From: Botrytis cinerea B05.10
Taxonomy: Eukaryota; Ascomycota; Leotiomycetes; Helotiales; Sclerotiniaceae
Reading direction: 5' to 3'
Length of the DNA: 64,000 nt
Assembly (NCBI RefSeq): GCF_000143535.2
Contig: NC_037313.1
Span: forward strand, 2,404,883-2,468,882
In this document: piece after piece, positions 1-12,449 of the stretch
Position numbering within the stretch: the first letter of the stretch is position 1
Layout: every line of letters begins with the position of its first letter
The notes under the pieces: generated by a model
Databases searched by the model: none
Seen by the model: the letters and a program-made list of their open reading frames with translations, nothing else
What the model was told of the DNA's origin: nothing
Position numbers and translations under genes: made by a program

Positions 1-2
1 CC

Positions 3-356
3 TCAACATCCTCTACGCCAGCGTGGCGAGATTCCATTTGGGAACTTTCATATGGTGGACCATGGGCATTTAACGAAACTCTGGAGCAACGAAAAATCCA
101 GATTGATCTGGTTAATAATCTGACCGCAATGGTAGAGGAGTTTACACCGACAGGAGGTGCATATTTTAACGAAGCCCATCCATGGACCAGCGATTGGAAA
201 GAAGCTTGGTGGGGTCTTCAAAACTACGAGAGGTTGGTTGAGATCAAGAAGAAATATGATCCTGACAATCTGTTGAGTTGTTGGAAATGCGTCGGATTCG
301 ATGAGGGGAACGCAGCAACAGATTTCCCTTGTTTGGATGTATCAGCCGGACCTTGA
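3..356 (+). CDS. FAD-linked oxidoreductase, berberine-bridge (BBE) C-terminal part, 5' truncated by window edge
   Basis: The frame is open from base 3 to a TGA at 354-356 and gives about 117 residues, so only the C-terminus of the gene is in the window. It contains the BBE-domain signature FNEAHPWTSDWKEAWWG followed by YERLVEIKKKYDPDNLLSCW, which in this family closes the substrate site of FAD-dependent PCMH-type oxidases (oligosaccharide, alcohol or alkaloid-type oxidases, usually secreted in fungi). The FAD-binding half would lie left of base 1. The in-frame ATG at 129 is an internal methionine, because conserved-looking sequence (WELSYGGPWAFNE) precedes it. The substrate cannot be told from this fragment. 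Confidence 0.85.
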   Translation, partial: STSSTPAWRDSIWELSYGGPWAFNETLEQRKIQIDLVNNLTAMVEEFTPTGGAYFNEAHPWTSDWKEAWWGLQNYERLVEIKKKYDPDNLLSCWKCVGFDEGNAATDFPCLDVSAGP

Positions 357-1176
357 ATGGATCTAGATATAGAGACCTTATAATGTTTGGGTATGATTCT
401 AGATGTACAAAAGGTGATGGATCTGACAAGACCGTTTTAAATACAGAGAACTTGATGGGAACAAGCTTTTAAGTAATCTCATGAGAATAGTGACAATTAG
501 ACCCTGTTAGCTTTGAACAATAACGTGACTGAGACTGAAGCTGAGACTGGGCAAGCTTTCGGTACATTATGATAGAAAAATAGATCGACGAATTGTTTGA
601 ATTATACTAAAAGAGACGATAACTTAATCTATTTCGTTTCTAATAGGTTACCCCGAGAACACAGGAACTTGGTCTATGTAGGCCCTACTGAACAAAGAGA
701 GAAATAGGTATACCTAAGTAGCAGGTGGGGTGGGTAGTAAGCTCACCCAGGACAGAAAACCGGGACATCAGAAAATAGTATTGTCTTCAATATTCTTTTA
801 TAAATCAATGAATAAATATTTTCGATATTTAATTGAACAAAAAACATCAGAAGCTCACAATTAATGATATATTTCTGTTCCGTCCAATTCTTGATATCCT
901 TTTGAATTTTGATTTAATTTTAAAATAATAGTGTTGTAAAAAGAGTCTTGATTTTGGCGGCTTTGGCGTTCTTGTTTTTCCGTCCAGGGGTGAGGTAAGG
1001 CAAGGAAGCCAAGCCAACAACCCCGCATTTCCGAGGGTCACACTAATAAACTAACTCCCCCGCATAGCATTATCTCAGCTTTGATGCTGTCGAAGCCCTT
1101 GGAGCTCCACATTCATTTGAATCTCACCTACCCAGTAACTTACCAATAACAACTCAATTCAAAAAATTTAACCATT
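357..1176. other. intergenic, no gene seen
   Basis: No convincing coding frame on either strand. It holds the 3' flank of the BBE oxidoreductase and the promoter region of the nitrilase. The short reverse-strand open frames at 244-429 and 847-1041 lack family features and splice context. Confidence 0.6.
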
Positions 1177-2460
1177 ATGACACAAAAATTACGTTTAGCA
1201 GTTTCGCAATCTCATACACTCTCTACAACATCTGCCACTCTTGCTGCCCTCTCTACAACAACAGAACAAGCTGCAGCAAAATCGATTGATTTGATCTTAT
1301 TCCCGGAAGCATATTTAGGAGGTTACCCTCGCACAGCAACATTTGGCGCAGTAGTCGGAGCTCGAGATTCAAAGGGTCGGGAACAGTTCCTACATTACTA
1401 CAAAGATGCTGTTGATTTAGGGGATACACCAGAAGGCGCAGGAAGGAAATGGGTGAACAAAGAACTCGAGGCTAGAGATGATGGAAAACGCGGAGATGGC
1501 ACAAGAGAGGAGCTGGAAAGAATCGCAAGAGATACTGGTGTATTCATTGTGACGGGATTAGTTGAGAGATGCGGTGGAAGTTTGTATTGTGGTGTTGTGT
1601 ATGTTTGTCCCAAGTTTGGAATGATTGGAAAAAGGAGAAAGGTGATGCCGGTATGACTTCTCCCATTTGTTTTCATTATTTGAAGGGATTGGTCCTCTGC
1701 AACTAATTCTAATGGTGGCGTAGACTGGTAGCGAAAGGCTCATATGGGGTCAAGGACAACCTTCATCATTAAGAGCGGTTACAACTACGATCAGAGGTGT
1801 GAAACTTACGCTTGCGGCTGCGATATGCTGGGAAAACTACATGCCTTTGTTACGACAATCCCTCTATAGCCAAAATGTCAATTTATATTTGGCGCCCACA
1901 GCAGATGCAAAGGATACCTGGCTACCATTGATGCGGACGATTGCGTGTGAGGGTAGATGTGTAGTATTAAGTGCGAATCAATGTATGAAACGATCGGATC
2001 TTCCAAGCTGGATTACCGGAAACACTAAAGAAGACGGTGCTATTGAAGATGGTCATACGGATGGTTATGGACATGTTCAATCTAATAAGTCGAGGAGAAA
2101 ATCTATATTGACGGATGATGGATGTGAAATTGCACTTCCACAGAGGATAGAAGGAATACCAGAAACCGCAGAAGCTCCAAAAAAGAATGCATCTGATTTC
2201 GTATGCGGAGGTGGTTCGTGTGTTATTTCGCCTTTAGGTGATGTTCTTGCTGGTCCGATATGGGATGATGATAATGGTTTACTCTCCGTTGACATTGATT
2301 TCGAAGATTGTTTGAGGGGCAGATTGGATTTGGACGTCGGTGGAAGTTATTCTAGGTGTGTCGAAACCTTTAAGTTCTGCCATCGGGCCTGCTAACAAGT
2401 TCAAGGAATGATGCTTTCAAACTTACAGTAGAAGGATTGGATCTGAGCCCTCCACCTTGA
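1177..2460 (+). CDS. nitrilase (carbon-nitrogen hydrolase), 3 exons, 386 aa
   Basis: Proposed exons are 1177-1650, 1724-2355 and 2406-2460. Intron 1 (73 bp) begins GTATGA and ends TAG. Intron 2 (50 bp) begins GTGTGT, has a perfect GCTAAC branch site and ends CAAG; without it the frame stops early, and with it the C-terminus becomes [16 protein letters not shown], as expected for nitrilases. The nitrilase triad is visible: Glu44 in [10 protein letters not shown], Lys155 in GKRRKVMP and Cys193 in [11 protein letters not shown]. Enzymes of this family hydrolyse organic nitriles to carboxylic acid plus ammonia, with the Cys as nucleophile. The length is slightly above the usual 320-360 because of an acidic insert at about residues 255-275 ([19 protein letters not shown]). 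Nitrile detoxification is an inference; the substrate is unknown. Confidence 0.9.
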
Positions 2461-3822
2461 TATTGGCCGTAGATGGCATCAACGAGATGTATTAACCTAG
2501 CAATGATGATGTATTGGCAGATATTTACATGTTGCATGTGGTATGATTTTCGGGGTAGGCTAATCACATTGATCTGATCCTAGGGTAGTGGATCTATCCA
2601 GACATCCACCTACCGCTTTATCAATCTACGTGGCTCGAACTTGGTTCACCAGCCACCCTAAGACTCTTTCCCAGAGCTCAACGTTGACGATTTAGAGGAT
2701 GCAAGTTATGGGTAGTCCATTTCGAGAGAATCTTTTATTGCGTTAATTATTCCTGACCGTCACACAGTGTTAAATTAACAATGATGCTCCGTATACTTGT
2801 TTGTGCAATTGACCAATCAAAGGTAAGAAATAGTATTTGAAGAGCTATTATCGCACGTCTGACGCCCAAAATCCCAAATTAGGCGAGGATCGAGCTCTCT
2901 TAGATGTGTTTATCCTTGTATGATTTGCAAACAGGGTTCGGCACATCGAAATTATTGGCATGTTAAAGCTGATCTTCGTAAGCTAGTCAATTATTGGGAA
3001 GATTGCCGAATGTGGAAGCCAGGTCTTGGTGTTTTCCAGACATGATATACCATTTGGCGTCCACTTACGTAGTAACGTACCCGTCGTGCCTGCCACTTCT
3101 TCCTTCTTCAATTTTCACAAAGCATTCTTTCCCAAACTAAAACCTAGCTGGGTTGTCAAATTATCTTGGACCTTTTCATTGCCTGGATAATCGTACGTCA
3201 GCCTCGAAGTCAATTCTGCGAAAATCAAGTACTTTGATCAAGCGTTTGAAGTTTGGCTACGTCATATGAAATCATGTGTAGCTGAATATCTAGTACGGAG
3301 TATCTACCCAGGGTGTGATGTTTGATGTAGCGATGTGGCTAACACATGTTTAATGTAAGTTAATTGTTCTCTATCTTCTCGACGTAGTACTTTGACAGAG
3401 CACAAAGTACATGCGGAGTAAGTAGGTGGGTGATATGTATGCACATCCAGTTAAATTATTTTCAATCTGAAATTAACTATTGATTATCATACTGCACTTG
3501 TGCCATCCGAGCTCAATCAGCTAGCCAACTGCAGAACTTATTCTATCTAAAGAAGTTGATTTGGTCCTTTCTTTCCGTCCAACTAACCTCAAGCTTGAAG
3601 TTAATCAATCAAATCGTGCAAGTGCGAGTGCGGGGGTGACGAAGCTCGGTATTGTTGTCATTGAATTGAGAAAAAATTTGGTCTAGTTATTTATTTCAAT
3701 TCACATCGATATCACATCACAATTAAAAATCTCCACGAGAAATTATTCATTCATAGAAAGAAAGATATTGGCATTGCGAAAAAGACTCTTGTTTCTCTTT
3801 TGCTTTTGCAATTATTTCCAAG
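2461..3822. other. intergenic, no gene seen
   Basis: About 1.36 kb of ordinary base composition with no supported reading frame. The right half (3500-3820) is pyrimidine-rich and contains the promoter and leader of the downstream channel gene. Confidence 0.55.
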
Positions 3823-6636
3823 ATGGTCAGTATAATTATATTCCTATTCAACTCTACATTATGCATCTGGGTCGAACATGCAATTGCTAACTCAACACCC
3901 TTCTAGTCTTCTTCTCAGACTGCAGGGTCTGGAACATCTACTACCACATCAAGTTCTGCATCCAGTCTTGTTTCCACTTTGATACCTGTTGCCGCTCTTG
4001 CTGCGGTATATATCATTGCTTTCTTGGTCCTTCGCGCGAAATATTTACGCGTCTACCAACCTCGAACCTTCCTACCAACACTTCGTGAGGATGAAAGGAC
4101 GTCGCGGTTATCTGACAGCAAATTCGGCTGGCTTGCTCCTTTCAGGAGTATTCCTGATGAACATGTTCTGGACCATCAATCTCTTGATGGTTACTTTTAC
4201 CTTCGATTCTTCGGATTGTTGACCAAGATATGTTTTGTTGGTTGTTGTATAACTTTCCCCATCCTATTTCCGGTCAACGCGACTGGTGGTGGTGGCCAGA
4301 AGGAGCTTGATATACTATCTTTCAGTAATGTAATTGATAAGAATAGATACTATGCCCATACATTTGTTGCATGGATATTCCTCAGTCAGTATCTCTCGTA
4401 CTAGTCTTTCGTTCTTGTCCAGATCTCTCCCACGTTTGTTCGAAAATCTGCTGACAACTCTAGGTTTCGTCATATTCATGATCACCAAAGAAACCATGTT
4501 CTTTATCAATGTTCGACACAACTACATGCTAGCCCCATTCAATGCTTCCAGAATTTCATCCAAGACTGTCCTTTTCACCTTTATCCCACAGGAACATTTG
4601 AATGAATCAGCATTGAAAGAGGCTCTTGGAGGAGATGCTGTTGTTGCCCGTATATGGATGGCTAAAGATTGCGAGAAGCTCACGGAAAAAGTAGAAGAGC
4701 GAGACACCGATGCAATGAAGCTGGAAAATGCCGAAATTAAACTGATCAAGGCCGCAAATGATAGGCGCCTTAAATGGGAAAAGAAATGGGCCAAGGCAGA
4801 AAAGAAAGGGAAGCCAAAGCCAGCGCGAAAGAATGTGGATACCGAGGCTGGACTTGTCTCCGAATGGATGAAGAAGACAGACCGACCATCACATCGTTTA
4901 GGGAAGATACCATTGATCGGAAAGAAAGTCGATACAATTGATTGGTCTCGAAACGAACTTCACAGACTCATTCCAGAAATCGAAAAGGAGCAAGAAACTG
5001 TAATGGGCCAAAATGGGACATCACTCCCTGCTGCCTTTGTCGAATTTAGATCCCAGTTTGAAGCCAATTATGCATTTCAAAGGTTAAGCGCAAAGAACTC
5101 CGCCAAGTTGGACCCTAGAGCTGTCGCAGTTAAACCCCAAGAAGTTATTTGGAAGAACCTTAAAATCAAGAAAATGCAGAGAAAGATGAGGGTGATCGCT
5201 ACTGCAACATTCTTGACTGCTATGATTATCTTCTGGTCGATTCCTGTTGCTGTTGTCGGTGCTATCAGCAACATCAACTATTTGACTGAAAAGGTTCCTT
5301 TTTTGTCATTCATTAACGATATCCCAAGTGTTATTCTTGGTGTAGTCACCGGTTTGCTGCCTTCAGTCGCATTATCAATCCTGATGGCTTTGGTACCCAT
5401 CGTCTGCAGGTGGATGGCCAAACTTAGTGGTGAAGTGACAACCCCGGCTGTGGAGCTCAAATGTCAGAATTGGTATTTTGCATTCCAAGTCATACAAGTA
5501 TTCTTGGTTACCACATTTTCCTCTGGAGCGGCAGCTGTGGTGTCCGAAATTATTGAGGATCCTTCTTCAGCTACCACATTGCTTGCTCAAAGTTTACCAA
5601 AAGCTTCCAACTTTTTTATATCTTACATCATTGTTCAGGGTCTTGGAGTTGCAGCTGGAAATTTGATCAACATTGGCGCTCTAGTCATGTTGACCGTTGG
5701 TGGCAAATTCCTTGATAAGTCACCAAGAAAAATGTACAATCGATATATTACATTGGCTGGCCTCGGTTGGGGATCTTTGTATCCGAAGTTTGCTTGTTTG
5801 GGAGTTATTGGTATGTCCACGCAGTCCTGACAAACAGAATTTTCACTTCTAACAATAAATTAGCAATCTCTTATTCTTGCATCGCACCACTTGTTCTCGG
5901 ATTTGCAACTATTGGGTTCGCAATTGTTTACCTTGCCGTCCGTTATAACATGTTTTTCGTTCTTTCCAACGATGTCGATACTCTAGGATCTTCGTATGCT
6001 AAAGCACTGCAACAATTGATGGTTGGAGTGTACATCTCCGAAGTCTGTCTACTCGGTCTATTCGCCATTAACACGTCCATAGGACCAATCGTTCTTATGG
6101 TGGTTTTCATTTTCTTGACAGCTGCTTATCATGCTGTGATGCGTCATGCTTTGAAGCCCTTAACCATCTACCTTCCAAGGTCCACCGATGGTGATGATCA
6201 AGTTGCTTTATTCGAAATGCCATCGAACAACACTCATGAATATACCAAGTCTGCACTTCCACCAACACAATCCGATGGCCGTGGAGACGATGCCAAAAAG
6301 TCTAAGAAGGCCGCGATGCTTGGAAAATTGTTTGATCCACGAAAATTCAAATCGCACGCGCGTGCAAAGAAGTTTGTGACTAGTCGTGAGGAGCTTCCAT
6401 CGTATGAAGAAGCTGTTGAGAATGAGGCTTATCTCGACCCTGCCATTACAAGCCCCCCGCAAACCTTGTGGATTGTTAGGGATGAAATGGGAATTAGTCA
6501 ACACGAGGTTGAGGCAACGATTGGGATAATCTCAATTAGCGATGAGCTTTCTACCTTCAATGAGAAGGGGAAGGTTGTTTGGAATCAAGATACAGTATTG
6601 CAGGCGCCAATTCGGGAAAAGAGAGTTGATTATTGA
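3823..6636 (+). CDS. CSC1/OSCA-type (RSN1, DUF221) calcium-permeable stress-gated cation channel, 4 exons, 866 aa
   Basis: Exons 3823-3825, 3907-4384, 4464-5810 and 5864-6636. The first intron follows the ATG directly (ATG|GTCAGT ... TGCTAAC ... TTCTAG), giving the start MSSSQTAGSG. Intron 2 (79 bp) joins WIFLS to FVIFMITKETMFFINVRHNYMLAPF, and intron 3 (53 bp) joins CLGVIA to ISYSCIAPLVLGF; all keep frame. The order fits the family: N-terminal membrane segments, a long charged cytosolic loop at about residues 190-395, a block of hydrophobic helices from about 398 (KMRVIATATFLTAMIIFW) to about 670, and a hydrophilic C-tail with the PHM7-type extension. Relatives are hyperosmolality- or mechanically gated cation channels in the plasma membrane or ER. 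The length matches the usual 800-900 residues. Function is by family only. Confidence 0.92.
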
Positions 6637-6909
6637 TTGCCAAGTTCAATATCAAGTTTTGTATGATGTATGGTCGGAAACATGGAGATTACACAACGTA
6701 TAATGACTGGTGGGTGAAGTGGTTTGGAAGAGTGTGACGATGAAGTTTTATGTTAGGAGAAGATGGACATACCCAAATGACTATTATTAGTACTTTTTTA
6801 CTGCGCTATTTGCGTATGAATAACGTTTTGTAATTAATTATAATTTTATCCCTCGTCTGAATTTACAACTGTCTATACAACTTTGCATTTCCCATTCGGA
6901 GTGAATGCC

Positions 6910-7716
6910 TCATTTCATCTGACTCTCTGGTACCAATCTTACGCAGCTATTTTGATCCCGGTCATAGACAAAAGCATGAATCTGACAGTCCCATTCCTTC
7001 ATTGCTTGCTGAACACTAGGTTGCTGTCTTAACCATTCTACTTCAGACAAAACGTAAAGTTCCGTGAAATGACGATTCCGTGACTGAGGTGATTGAGCAG
7101 CTGGTTCGAGTGCGTCAGACTCTTGATGAAGTTGGATGATATCACTGCATGTGTTAGTAGGATTCGTGTTGCCATAGGACTAGAAGTGAATGGAGAGTAG
7201 GTGATGAAGAGATTGAGGAAGAAAGGTGGCACGTGAGTGTATCTTGGCAATATTGGGGAGAATTACCGATACCAATTGTTACTGTCACTTTCTGATTCCT
7301 CAAGCAGATGACAATCATAGTGGCCGCATATTATGATATGTTGTACCTGATACCAATGACTTTAGCATTCGAGTTACACTACACAGCAGGCTTTAACATA
7401 CCTTTAGAACATCTACGGCCCATTCAATTGCACTTCCACTGCTTGTATCTCCAACACTCACACGGTTTCCTAAGTTACGATGGACGAAAATCTCAGATCT
7501 CTTAACATTTGTGAGAGCATCAGTTTCTGATACGAGGGAGTCGGAACATCCTATCCAAAGTACATTCTCTTTTGGTTCTTGGGTATTGGTAGTTGAGTCC
7601 CGGGAAGGTGGAGGCGATGGTGGAGAAGAGGTTGATGGATTGTTGAATTGGAGTAGATTTGCTGGAACAGATTGAACAGAGTAACGGAGGGAGGGGAGTG
7701 GAATTGTCATTTTCAC
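6910..7716 (-). CDS. divergent beta-carbonic anhydrase-like protein, 3 exons, 209 aa
   Basis: Reading leftward, exons 7716-7402, 7346-7267 and 7144-6910. Intron 1 (55 bp, GTATGT..CAG) and intron 2 (122 bp, GTAATT..CTAACACATGCAG) are needed to join the pieces and both keep frame. Zinc ligands of beta-carbonic anhydrases are in place: Cys57 in VLWIGCSDS, His114 and Cys117 in HIIICGHYDC, with the 57-residue spacing typical of the family; Asp59 follows. The C-terminus FTELYVLSEVEWLRQQPSVQ and HAFVYDRDQNSCVRLV is also family-like. Oddities: CSDSR is CSDSL (Leu61 replaces the Arg that pairs with the Asp), the segment after HYDC is shortened and lacks the usual CGG, and the N-terminus is Ser/Pro-rich. 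It may be a carbonic anhydrase with altered activity or a related non-catalytic protein. CO2/bicarbonate interconversion is the family reaction. Confidence 0.8.
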
Positions 7717-9227
7717 GAATTTCTTTGGTTAAAAGTTTGATTGGAAGATGTGTGTTCAATCAATGTTTATGAGAGAGAGAAAAGAACGTAAGATTGTTAC
7801 TTTCATTCAATTCTCAATGTATATGCAATGGTAAGTGATCACAAGACAGTGGAGATTCACAATGCTTAGAAAAGGTTAGACCGTGAAAATGAGTCCCTAG
7901 CGCCTTAACGTGGGGTGACTTGTTACAAAAATCACGCCACATAGCATGCAGCATGGAGTTTAGTGAAAGCTTGTTTCCGTCTCTTCCAGTAGAATTGAAG
8001 GTGGATTTTGGAAAAATGGAATCTAGATGATTTATATAGTAGGATTGGGAAGGAATTCAAGAAACGATATCAGGCTGTGTAGATCTGTCTCGATAATGGT
8101 GGAAGAACAGAGTACAGTAGTACAGTCTCCAAAGTAGAGTGGGCTATTGGAAGCGATGTATGAGATGACAATATGTGCTGTCGATGCTTCAAGCTTTAAT
8201 ATGGGAATATAAAAACCTGAAATTCATGCAGACGGCAGATGAATGATTAACCTCCTTCCACCCTACTCCGCATATGAATAACTCGCTCTTAATGCATGGG
8301 GAAGTTGATCGCATCGCGACCTTGAAGCTCCACAATTACTGAGATCAAATTTTAGAAAGAACTGTATTCATGCAAATTTGATAGGAGAAAACCGGCCAAG
8401 AAAGTGACAGATACTGAGACTGTTGTGCTTCTAGCAGCATATAAGACGGCGATGTCATTGTCTATCACCACCAGACGCAATTCCATACCGGGGAGATATG
8501 ATGCTCCTTTAAACAAAGACCTGTGAGGTTTTGCAGATTCATTCTCATATCCTCACTACTAGGTAAAGATAGAGATACTTATTATTGTTTGGACCGGCTT
8601 AATGTTTTCTAGAAGTTATTCAAGTAGAGAATTTGCGGACTTAGCCGACACCTGTGACAATTGGGGGCTAAATTCGCGGGGTAAAATAGTCTTGCCAGAA
8701 TTACGCACCAAATGTCTAGAGATCATGGGAAAATTCTCATTTGCTCGGTGACTCCAAATTAAGATGGGTTTCCAAGTTTCTATCTACTCATGTTTGAAGA
8801 TCTGGCTGAAGAAGAGAAGTATTCCATAATTACAGATGACGATGTGGTTGCTGGCGCGTCAGAGTCAGACTGTACACCGTATTCTGTACATTAAGAACAA
8901 TGTGGGGTGGAGGTGTTAAACTAATTTCACCCTCACTGAAAATTGAAAAGGTTGCTACAAGAAGGTAGGCATTTCTTATCTGTGAAACCATCTCAACTCT
9001 TCACTATTCTCGATTTGCCTCATCGTCGCCAATTTGTTAGTCATCTTTCTTGTCCACTGTGATGTGAAGGATCTTCCAATGGATTGCCTTCTACATTGAA
9101 GGAACTAAGTCGCACTCCAGAAAGAAATTTGTCATGATGGGGGTTTCTCTACGCTATTGCGATATTATTCGCAAATCCAATCCAAACTTCAACTCCTTAT
9201 TGCCACCACCTCTATCTTTTCACCGCG
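7717..9227. other. intergenic, no gene seen
   Basis: About 1.5 kb between the carbonic anhydrase and the methyltransferase-like gene, which are divergently transcribed. No open frame with family features or paired splice signals on either strand. Base composition is ordinary. Confidence 0.55.
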
Positions 9228-10307
9228 ATGGCTTCTCCCTCTTCTGATGAGATTTTCGATAATTGGGCTGGAATAATAGAAGATGATTTCTCCAAAACAA
9301 TACTCGAGACATTTGGACTATCCAGCGACGATAATTATGTGTATCGTGCCGAATCATTCGCGATGACATTGTCACAAATTCAAGAAACCACTAGTACGGG
9401 AAAATTGAAGTACCATTACCAAGATCATGGCAAGGTTGTTCAGGTAGGCTGCTTCTATTAACAACTTGTAGACTGATATTGACTGACTTTTAAGGTACCA
9501 CTCGCAGACATCGATGCCTATACTTCGATATTCTCTTCCAAGACCGATACATCTAAAGCTCTAGTAGCATTCTCCTCCAACGCAAAGAAAGGCTCACCTC
9601 GAGAATGGGTTGCGAATTACCTCCAATCTCGTCGAATTCCTCCTTCATATAAGATACCGAAAGCAAAAGCACATACAAACCCATACTATGATATCTGGGC
9701 TCATACATGTCGGATGGTATCCTTCCTTGGACCACTTCCTGATGCACATTATGCAAATCCCGCGGCCGCAAAAATGACTCATCCGGTTCTTCCTGCTCTT
9801 TACCATCATTTTGGATGTGCCGTACCATCTCACGATTCTCTTTACATAATATCTCAGCTTGTGGAAGAGTCAAAAGCCGATGGAATTATTGATATGGCAA
9901 GTGGAAGTGGGTATTGGACATACATGTTACGTCGAATGAAGATGAAGGTCAACGCTGTTGATAATATGGCGAGTGAATATAGAAATATGTGGATATCTGA
10001 TACTGAGAAGGCAGATGGGGTGGAATATTTGAGGAAGAATGCTGGAGGAAAGAAGAAAGTTTTGTTGATGGTATACATGATTACGGCTGGGACATTCACG
10101 AAACGGGTGTTGAACGCTTATAAAGGGGATATAATTGTGGCAGTCGGGACACAAAACGCGAATCGATACACGGGATTTAGCGACTGCAGTATGGAAGAGT
10201 GGTTCCAGAAGGAGATGAGTGATTGGGAGCTCACTTGTAGGATCTCAATGCCAAGTTTCGCAGGCAAGGATGAAGGGATGTTTGTATGGAAGAGAAAGAG
10301 TTTGTGA
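9228..10307 (+). CDS. SAM-dependent methyltransferase-like hypothetical protein, 2 exons, 342 aa
   Basis: Exons 9228-9443 and 9495-10307, separated by a 51-bp intron (GTAGGC..TTTTAAG) that keeps the frame and joins GKVVQ to VPLADIDAY. At about residues 203-212 the sequence IIDMASGSGYW resembles motif I of class I methyltransferases (glycine-rich loop holding S-adenosylmethionine). It is followed by VNAVDNM at the spacing of the acidic ribose-binding residue, and by FQKEMSDWEL and GMFVWKRK near the C-terminus. There is no signal peptide or membrane segment, so it is likely cytosolic. The substrate is not recognisable and no biosynthetic neighbours are adjacent. Catalytic status is inferred from motif I only. 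Confidence 0.8.
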
Positions 10308-11761
10308 GGATTGTGAAAATTGACGAGAGCGTGGAATTGGACGGGACTAGAGGATTCTGATATATGATGGTTTATCTATGGATTCATGTCCCGGGGATGG
10401 GGAATTCCTTTGGTGCTAGCATCGATCCTGCCCTTAGAATGATAATCTGGGTGATGCGTAACCTTTTTTATCACTTCCAAATACCTTTTCTGACTTGTTG
10501 CCAAGATCCTTCCAATGATGACTTGAGCACCCTTCTTGGAGCTTCAGTAAATATCCATGTCAAGGTTGGACAGTCTTATGACCTGCGACAAGTGTTGATC
10601 ATTACAGTGATAAGTTTGTGAGTGATACTTTGGGAAGTGATGAAGCGAGAAGGAATATCATGGTAAAGAATGAACTAAACAAAATGGAAGCCTTTCAGAA
10701 TTTTGATTCAACAGCTATTGAGTGTTATCTTTCACCTCAGGATTTTGCAAGTAGTTCATGCAGTATAGCTAACCTGTAGAAAGCGCGAAAAGTTTCTTCC
10801 CTTAGCTAGTATCTCTAGCTCTAGACTACTATTAGATGTCACAAGAACCTACCAGTCAAGCATCACCAACCCTACACCTATCACCTATGTATGAAGGTTC
10901 TTTGGTATGGCCACCGAGTCGTGGTAGGCCACACCATACTAGTCTTAGCATAAAGAAGCTAGTACTCCTTACTTAGAATCAGTATCAATTAGTACTCTTT
11001 TACTACTTGATACTAAATACACGTCAAAGACGCTGAAGTCACTTAGGTATCATACTACTTGGCTAAAACTTTGCTTTCATGATTTAACGACTGATCTGCT
11101 TAACCCTTTTTCCGTTTCTTGTTAGATCTACTATCGATTCCTTAAAAGAAAGCCAGCCCAAATATAGTACTAGCTACGAATATTCTGCCAAAAATGCATG
11201 TTTTTTGTCATCAATCCTAAGTAGAGGATGTCTGAATATTCAAGATTCTAAGGATTTTATAGAATTCAAGCGATTGCTTGAGTACTAAACAATCTTAAAA
11301 GCTAAACGTGACTATAGCTAGTCGAGAAGGACAATCCAAATGATGATAGTATCTTTGAAATCGAAAATCTTAATAATACACTTACAGTTAACTTCATAGT
11401 TCCACCACTTCCTCGTGATCAATTCTCCTACTTCCCAAAACGCCATACGATATGAACTCTTCCAGTATATAAAGTACGAATAATCAAGCACCTCCAAAGA
11501 AAGAAACAACAAGCCTATACCCCTTCCACTAGCACATAGCCTCTGCAACCATTGCACTCCCCCTGAACCGCGCTCCCTCTCGCCCACCTGTTGACAAGAC
11601 AAGTCTTAATCAATATAAATTTCTGCTGAAGATATTATATATAGGCAATATTCATTAATGACGCAGCTCCTTGGAGGCTTACTACTAAGCAAGTTTCAGC
11701 TCAGATTAAAGAGAGACGGCATTGATGATAAAGAATCTACACGTACAAACCTCCATATTGC
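10308..11761. other. intergenic, no gene seen
   Basis: No supported gene. Several stretches are repetitive in dinucleotides such as CTAG/TACT (10800-11080). The 94-residue reverse-strand open frame at 11318-11602 has no recognisable features and overlaps nothing conserved. Confidence 0.5.
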
Positions 11762-12449
11762 CTAGAAAGTATCACAGGATTGGCTAGAAGCAGTCTGCTC
11801 TATGAGATTCAATGCAGTAAGGGAACCCGATCGTGGCTTTAGGTTTGCACGGCAATCAACATCCTGGATAGTAAATCTGGTCTCGTAACTGAATGGAAAA
11901 GTTAGGACCTCAGATGAGACACCTCATGAATAGCGAATCCACGGACCTGTCAACGCCGCAAGTTCCATTCTCATAGTACCCTTTTGTGAGACCAAAAATA
12001 TCAAACACTGTATCAGTAGTGTCTTTGTTTGCAGTGACATTTACAGGGTAGTGCTGAGATTTATGTTAATCTTTGAAAGTAAAGATATTAATGAACACAT
12101 ACGATCCTGACGGTCAATCCATCAGTGACATCTTGAGCTGGGTTCCATCCTCCAAGATTGATGGTGGCATTACTGCTGAAGAATTCAGAGTATCCACATG
12201 CAGTGGTGTTGGTAGCTTCTGCAGCAGTATAAAATCTAATTCAATAATCGTGAGTAGTTGTAGTAGCAAGAATGGCTTTGGCTAAACATCTTTAACTTAC
12301 TCATTAATCCAATTGGCGAAGGCTGGATCAACACCTGGTTGAGGAGAATAATATGTCAAATTGCTACCAGCGACGGAGCTGAAGAGCAAAAAGAGTCCTC
12401 CTAGAACGCTAAGTCCGGCTGAAGACGAAGTAGATGCGGAAGATGGCAT
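11762..12449 (-). CDS. small secreted cysteine-containing protein, 4 exons, 171 aa
   Basis: Assembled from splice signals because no single frame is long. Leftward exons: 12449-12301, 12235-12103, 12053-11947, 11888-11762. Intron donors are GTAAGT, GTATGT and GTCCGT. Acceptors are GAATTAG, CTCAG and ATTCAG, the last preceded by a CCTAAC branch site. All three joins keep frame (149+133+107+127 bases). The N-terminus has a hydrophobic core (AGLSVLGGLFLLFSSVAG) that looks like a signal peptide. The mature part has four Cys (ACGYS, TCGVD, DCRAN, SCDTF) and five N-glycosylation sequons (NLT, NTT, NAT, NVT, NGT). No domain recognised. Size, export signal and even Cys number suit a secreted or effector-like protein, but that is inference. 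The intron structure under selection argues for a real gene. Confidence 0.7.

Noticed and set aside
11318..11602. 94-residue reverse-strand open frame
   Set aside because: No family features. Its C-terminal half is low-complexity Ile/Lys-rich sequence typical of AT-rich non-coding DNA.
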